Both the position numbers and the translations under genes were made by a program. The notes under the pieces were generated by a model. That model saw nothing but the letters and a program-made list of their open reading frames with translations, searched no databases and was not told the DNA's origin. A DNA stretch of 64,000 nucleotides from Thiomicrorhabdus cannonii (GTDB lineage: Bacteria; Pseudomonadota; Gammaproteobacteria; Thiomicrospirales; Thiomicrospiraceae), in the NCBI RefSeq assembly GCF_013391695.1, contig NZ_JACBGH010000004.1, positions 177,803-241,802 of the forward strand, in the 5' to 3' direction. Shown piece by piece: positions 62,288 through 64,000 of the stretch. Each line of letters starts with the position of its first letter. Position 1 is the first letter of the stretch.

Positions 62288-63052
62288 CTATTTTTTTAAA
62301 CTTTCTGTGACCTGTCGCATACCTTGCAAAACCAGGTCAGTTACCAACTCAACCTTGCTGTTTAACAGGGGCGCAATAAGCTTGGCATCGCCGCCCGTAA
62401 GGTAAATTTTGAAGGTGGCGCCTAACTCCGCCTGCAAATCGAACAACAAGTTGTTCAATGTAGCCGCCGCCATATAAAGCGAACCGCCGCAAATAGCATC
62501 CGCCGTATTGGTCGCCAAAAATGCCGACTGCTCCGCCATAAGCGACTGGCTACAATCAGCAGACAGTTTAGCTGTACCGGAAGTCAAGGATTGACGCATG
62601 GTGGACAGGCCGGGAAAGATAAATCCGCCGAGATGCTTATCCTCCACAACCGCATCCACGGTAATGGCCGTGCCCGCATCAATCACAATAAAATCCTTAT
62701 GCGTGAATGAACGCGCACCCAGCATAGCCATCCAACGATCGACACCTAATTGCAAAGGCTGCGTATAACCATTTTGCAATCCGCAACAGGCTACTTGCGT
62801 GGAGAGGAAAACAGGGTGTTCACGCCAGACGATTGCGATGGCTTCACGCAAATCATGTTCAAACTGCGCTGACCCCACCGAAACAATAAAAATTCGATCC
62901 GGTTGAATATCGAAGTCCTCAAGCAAATCTACCAGGAGATCGACAGTGTTCAACTCCGCAATGCTAAAAGCCCCTAAGAACTCTAAATGTTGTGAATCGG
63001 CAAGCGCAAACTTGATGCGGCTATTGCCAATATCGATAAATAATTCAGTCAT
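62288..63052 (-). CDS. coaX: Type III pantothenate kinase
   Basis: The 254 residues show the CoaX ASKHA motifs: FIDIGNSRIKFAL (phosphate 1), GVDRWMAMLGA (pantothenate and dimer element) and FIVIDAGTAITVDAV (phosphate 2), plus a late YLTGGDAKLI (adenosine). It phosphorylates pantothenate using a monovalent cation and is not feedback-inhibited by CoA. It overlaps birA by four bases, a common birA-coaX pairing. Confidence 0.95.
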   Translation of the reverse strand: MTELFIDIGNSRIKFALADSQHLEFLGAFSIAELNTVDLLVDLLEDFDIQPDRIFIVSVGSAQFEHDLREAIAIVWREHPVFLSTQVACCGLQNGYTQPLQLGVDRWMAMLGARSFTHKDFIVIDAGTAITVDAVVEDKHLGGFIFPGLSTMRQSLTSGTAKLSADCSQSLMAEQSAFLATNTADAICGGSLYMAAATLNNLLFDLQAELGATFKIYLTGGDAKLIAPLLNSKVELVTDLVLQGMRQVTESLKK

Positions 63053-63861
63053 ATTAATTCATTATATTTTCTAATGGAGACGGCACCCGTGCAGTATTCT
63101 ACCAATTCATTCTCTACCAATAACTGCAGGGCGCCGGCTTTGCTAAGGCCTATGTAGTAAGCCGTTTGATGATGGCCGTTATCATACACAATTACAGTCT
63201 CATGCTCTTTGAAATAATCAACTAATCGATAATTCAATGCATAACTTTCAAACAGGCCGGGTACAAAATTTTGACCAAGATCAAGCAACCTATCAACAAT
63301 ATCCGCCAGTAGCTGTTCAATATTATCGGTAATATCTGATCGCAGTCTGACAAACCCCGCATTCACCTTATCGGCAAGGACACTCTGCTCATTTTGAATA
63401 ACCTCGTACGGTGAATCCAGATTGATACCGATACCCACAACCAAATCCGTATAGGTTTCCTTGCACAAAGCGGTTTCAACCAGGATACCGGCCACCTTTT
63501 TGCCACCCATATAGATGTCATTAGGCCATTTAATTGAAAACGTATCATCGGAGTAATTGCAAAGAGCCTCTATCAATTTCAGGCCAATCAGTGGCGTAAA
63601 ACCCTCCAGGGCCGCCAATGGTTGGTTAATGCGCATCAGCAAACTGAACGTTAAAGTGGCACTCGTAGATTCCCATTTTCTGAGACGCTGCCCATAGCCC
63701 GCTGTCTGCATCGACGTCATGCAAAATGCACTGGGCATACACTGTTTGGCATGCTCTCTAAGATAGGCATTGGTAGAAGGCAGTTCGGGAAAAAACAGAA
63801 AATGCGTATCCGGAAAACGCAGATGGAAAAGATCGGCCAGCTTATGTCGGGAATAGAGCAT
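63049..63861 (-). CDS. birA: Biotin-[acetyl-CoA-carboxylase] ligase, lacking the N-terminal HTH
   Basis: The 270 residues start directly at the catalytic domain (FFPELPSTNAYL). The segment KWPNDIYMGGKKVAGILVE and the C-terminal SH3-like domain are present. No winged helix precedes them, so it can biotinylate acetyl-CoA carboxylase but should not act as a repressor. The biotin loop reads TAGYGQRLRKW where E. coli has AGRGRRGRKW. A short repeat-like match encodes VPGLFES. No ribosome site is visible, and only about 19 bases separate it from the rRNA terminator. Confidence 0.92.
   Translation of the reverse strand: MLYSRHKLADLFHLRFPDTHFLFFPELPSTNAYLREHAKQCMPSAFCMTSMQTAGYGQRLRKWESTSATLTFSLLMRINQPLAALEGFTPLIGLKLIEALCNYSDDTFSIKWPNDIYMGGKKVAGILVETALCKETYTDLVVGIGINLDSPYEVIQNEQSVLADKVNAGFVRLRSDITDNIEQLLADIVDRLLDLGQNFVPGLFESYALNYRLVDYFKEHETVIVYDNGHHQTAYYIGLSKAGALQLLVENELVEYCTGAVSIRKYNELI
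63249..63262 (-). repeat. Dispersed repeat, copy 17 (core only, inside birA)
   Basis: The minus strand reads ACCCGGCCTGTTTG, exact over the first 12 bases. The match is short, so chance cannot be excluded. Confidence 0.4.
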
Positions 63862-63879
63862 GGTTAGTATTCATTAGGC

Positions 63880-63917
63880 AAAAAAAAACCCGCCACGGTG
63901 AGGTAGGCGGGTTTTAG
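63880..63917 (-). terminator. Terminator of the rRNA operon
   Basis: On the minus strand AAACCCGCC pairs with GGCGGGTTT around an 11-base loop, followed by a run of T. Confidence 0.92.
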
Positions 63918-63924
63918 GATATAA

Positions 63925-64000
63925 GCTTGGCGATGACCTACTCTCGCATGGGACCTCCCACACTACCATCGGCGCTAAGACGTTTCACTTCTGAGTTCGG
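63925..64000 (-). rRNA. rrf: 5S ribosomal RNA, 3' part (continues past the window)
   Basis: Read on the minus strand, the sequence runs CCGAACTCAGAAGTGAAACG, then GCGCCGATGGTAGTGTGGG and TCCCATGCGAGAGTAGG, the conserved 3' two-thirds of 5S rRNA. The 3' end is placed by the closing helix and is accurate to a few bases. Its position implies an rRNA operon reading into this window from the right. Confidence 0.96.

Noticed and set aside
62590..62625. Repeat copy inside coaX (CCCGGCCTGT on the minus strand)
   Set aside because: Only ten bases match, and it encodes the conserved FPGL segment of CoaX.

Overview
The window is a protein-dense stretch of chromosome (about 50 protein genes, two tRNAs and the 3' end of a 5S rRNA) from what is most likely a sulfur-oxidising gammaproteobacterium. 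The reasons are a complete soxB with a Tat signal, a periplasmic rhodanese, FabA/FabB unsaturated fatty acid synthesis, and a backbone gene order that I recall from Pseudomonas and Escherichia. A relative of Thiomicrospira/Hydrogenovibrio/Thiomicrorhabdus would fit. That is inference, because no 16S rRNA is present.

Layout. 1-7.9 kb: end of an OmpA-type gene, a TSUP exporter, yajQ-argB-mscS, an aminotransferase, an HDOD protein and dut-pgm. 8-17.9 kb: an accessory block with a beta-propeller protein, a Cache-GGDEF-EAL protein, a TtrS/ThsS-like sensor kinase with its FixJ-type regulator, soxB, a periplasmic rhodanese, and a 349-bp MITE-like element with perfect 24-bp terminal repeats and an 8-bp target duplication. 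17.9-24.7 kb: coaBC, a giant mechanosensitive channel, a thioesterase, radC and a DUF1461 protein. 24.8-28.9 kb: two lipoproteins of lower GC, a PhoX-type phosphatase and a diheme protein. 29.2-36.8 kb: rpmB-rpmG, a diguanylate cyclase with two solute-binding domains, mutM, a BaeS/BaeR-like pair with a His-rich Spy-like protein, and ferritin. 37.1-43.7 kb: a choice-of-anchor I lipoprotein, gluQ and the modE-modA-modB-modC molybdate locus. 43.8-50.2 kb: an HPP protein, coaD, rsmD, a Tsx-like porin, a CvfB-like protein, tRNA-Leu, a DUF4136 lipoprotein and an EAL protein. 50.3-64 kb: a PAS-GGDEF-EAL protein, a glycosyltransferase, an M16 protease pair, ftsY, a DUF2914 protein, a lytic transglycosylase, fabB/fabA, tRNA-Thr, coaX, birA and the end of an rRNA operon.

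The housekeeping genes argB-pgm-dut-coaBC-radC-rpmB-rpmG-mutM-coaD-rsmD-M16-ftsY keep an ancestral order and largely the expected orientations. Sensory and metabolic modules sit in the gaps. Signalling is prominent: four cyclic-di-GMP synthesis/degradation proteins plus a YajQ-type binder, and two two-component systems.

The most striking unexplained structure is a dispersed non-coding word, ACCCGGCCTGTTGAGTTTTT. It occurs seven times exactly, with about ten shorter or variant copies, on both strands, between genes and inside coding sequences. One inverted pair forms a perfect 20-bp terminator-like hairpin between modA and modB. It behaves like a DNA-uptake-sequence type repeat, although that function is only inferred.
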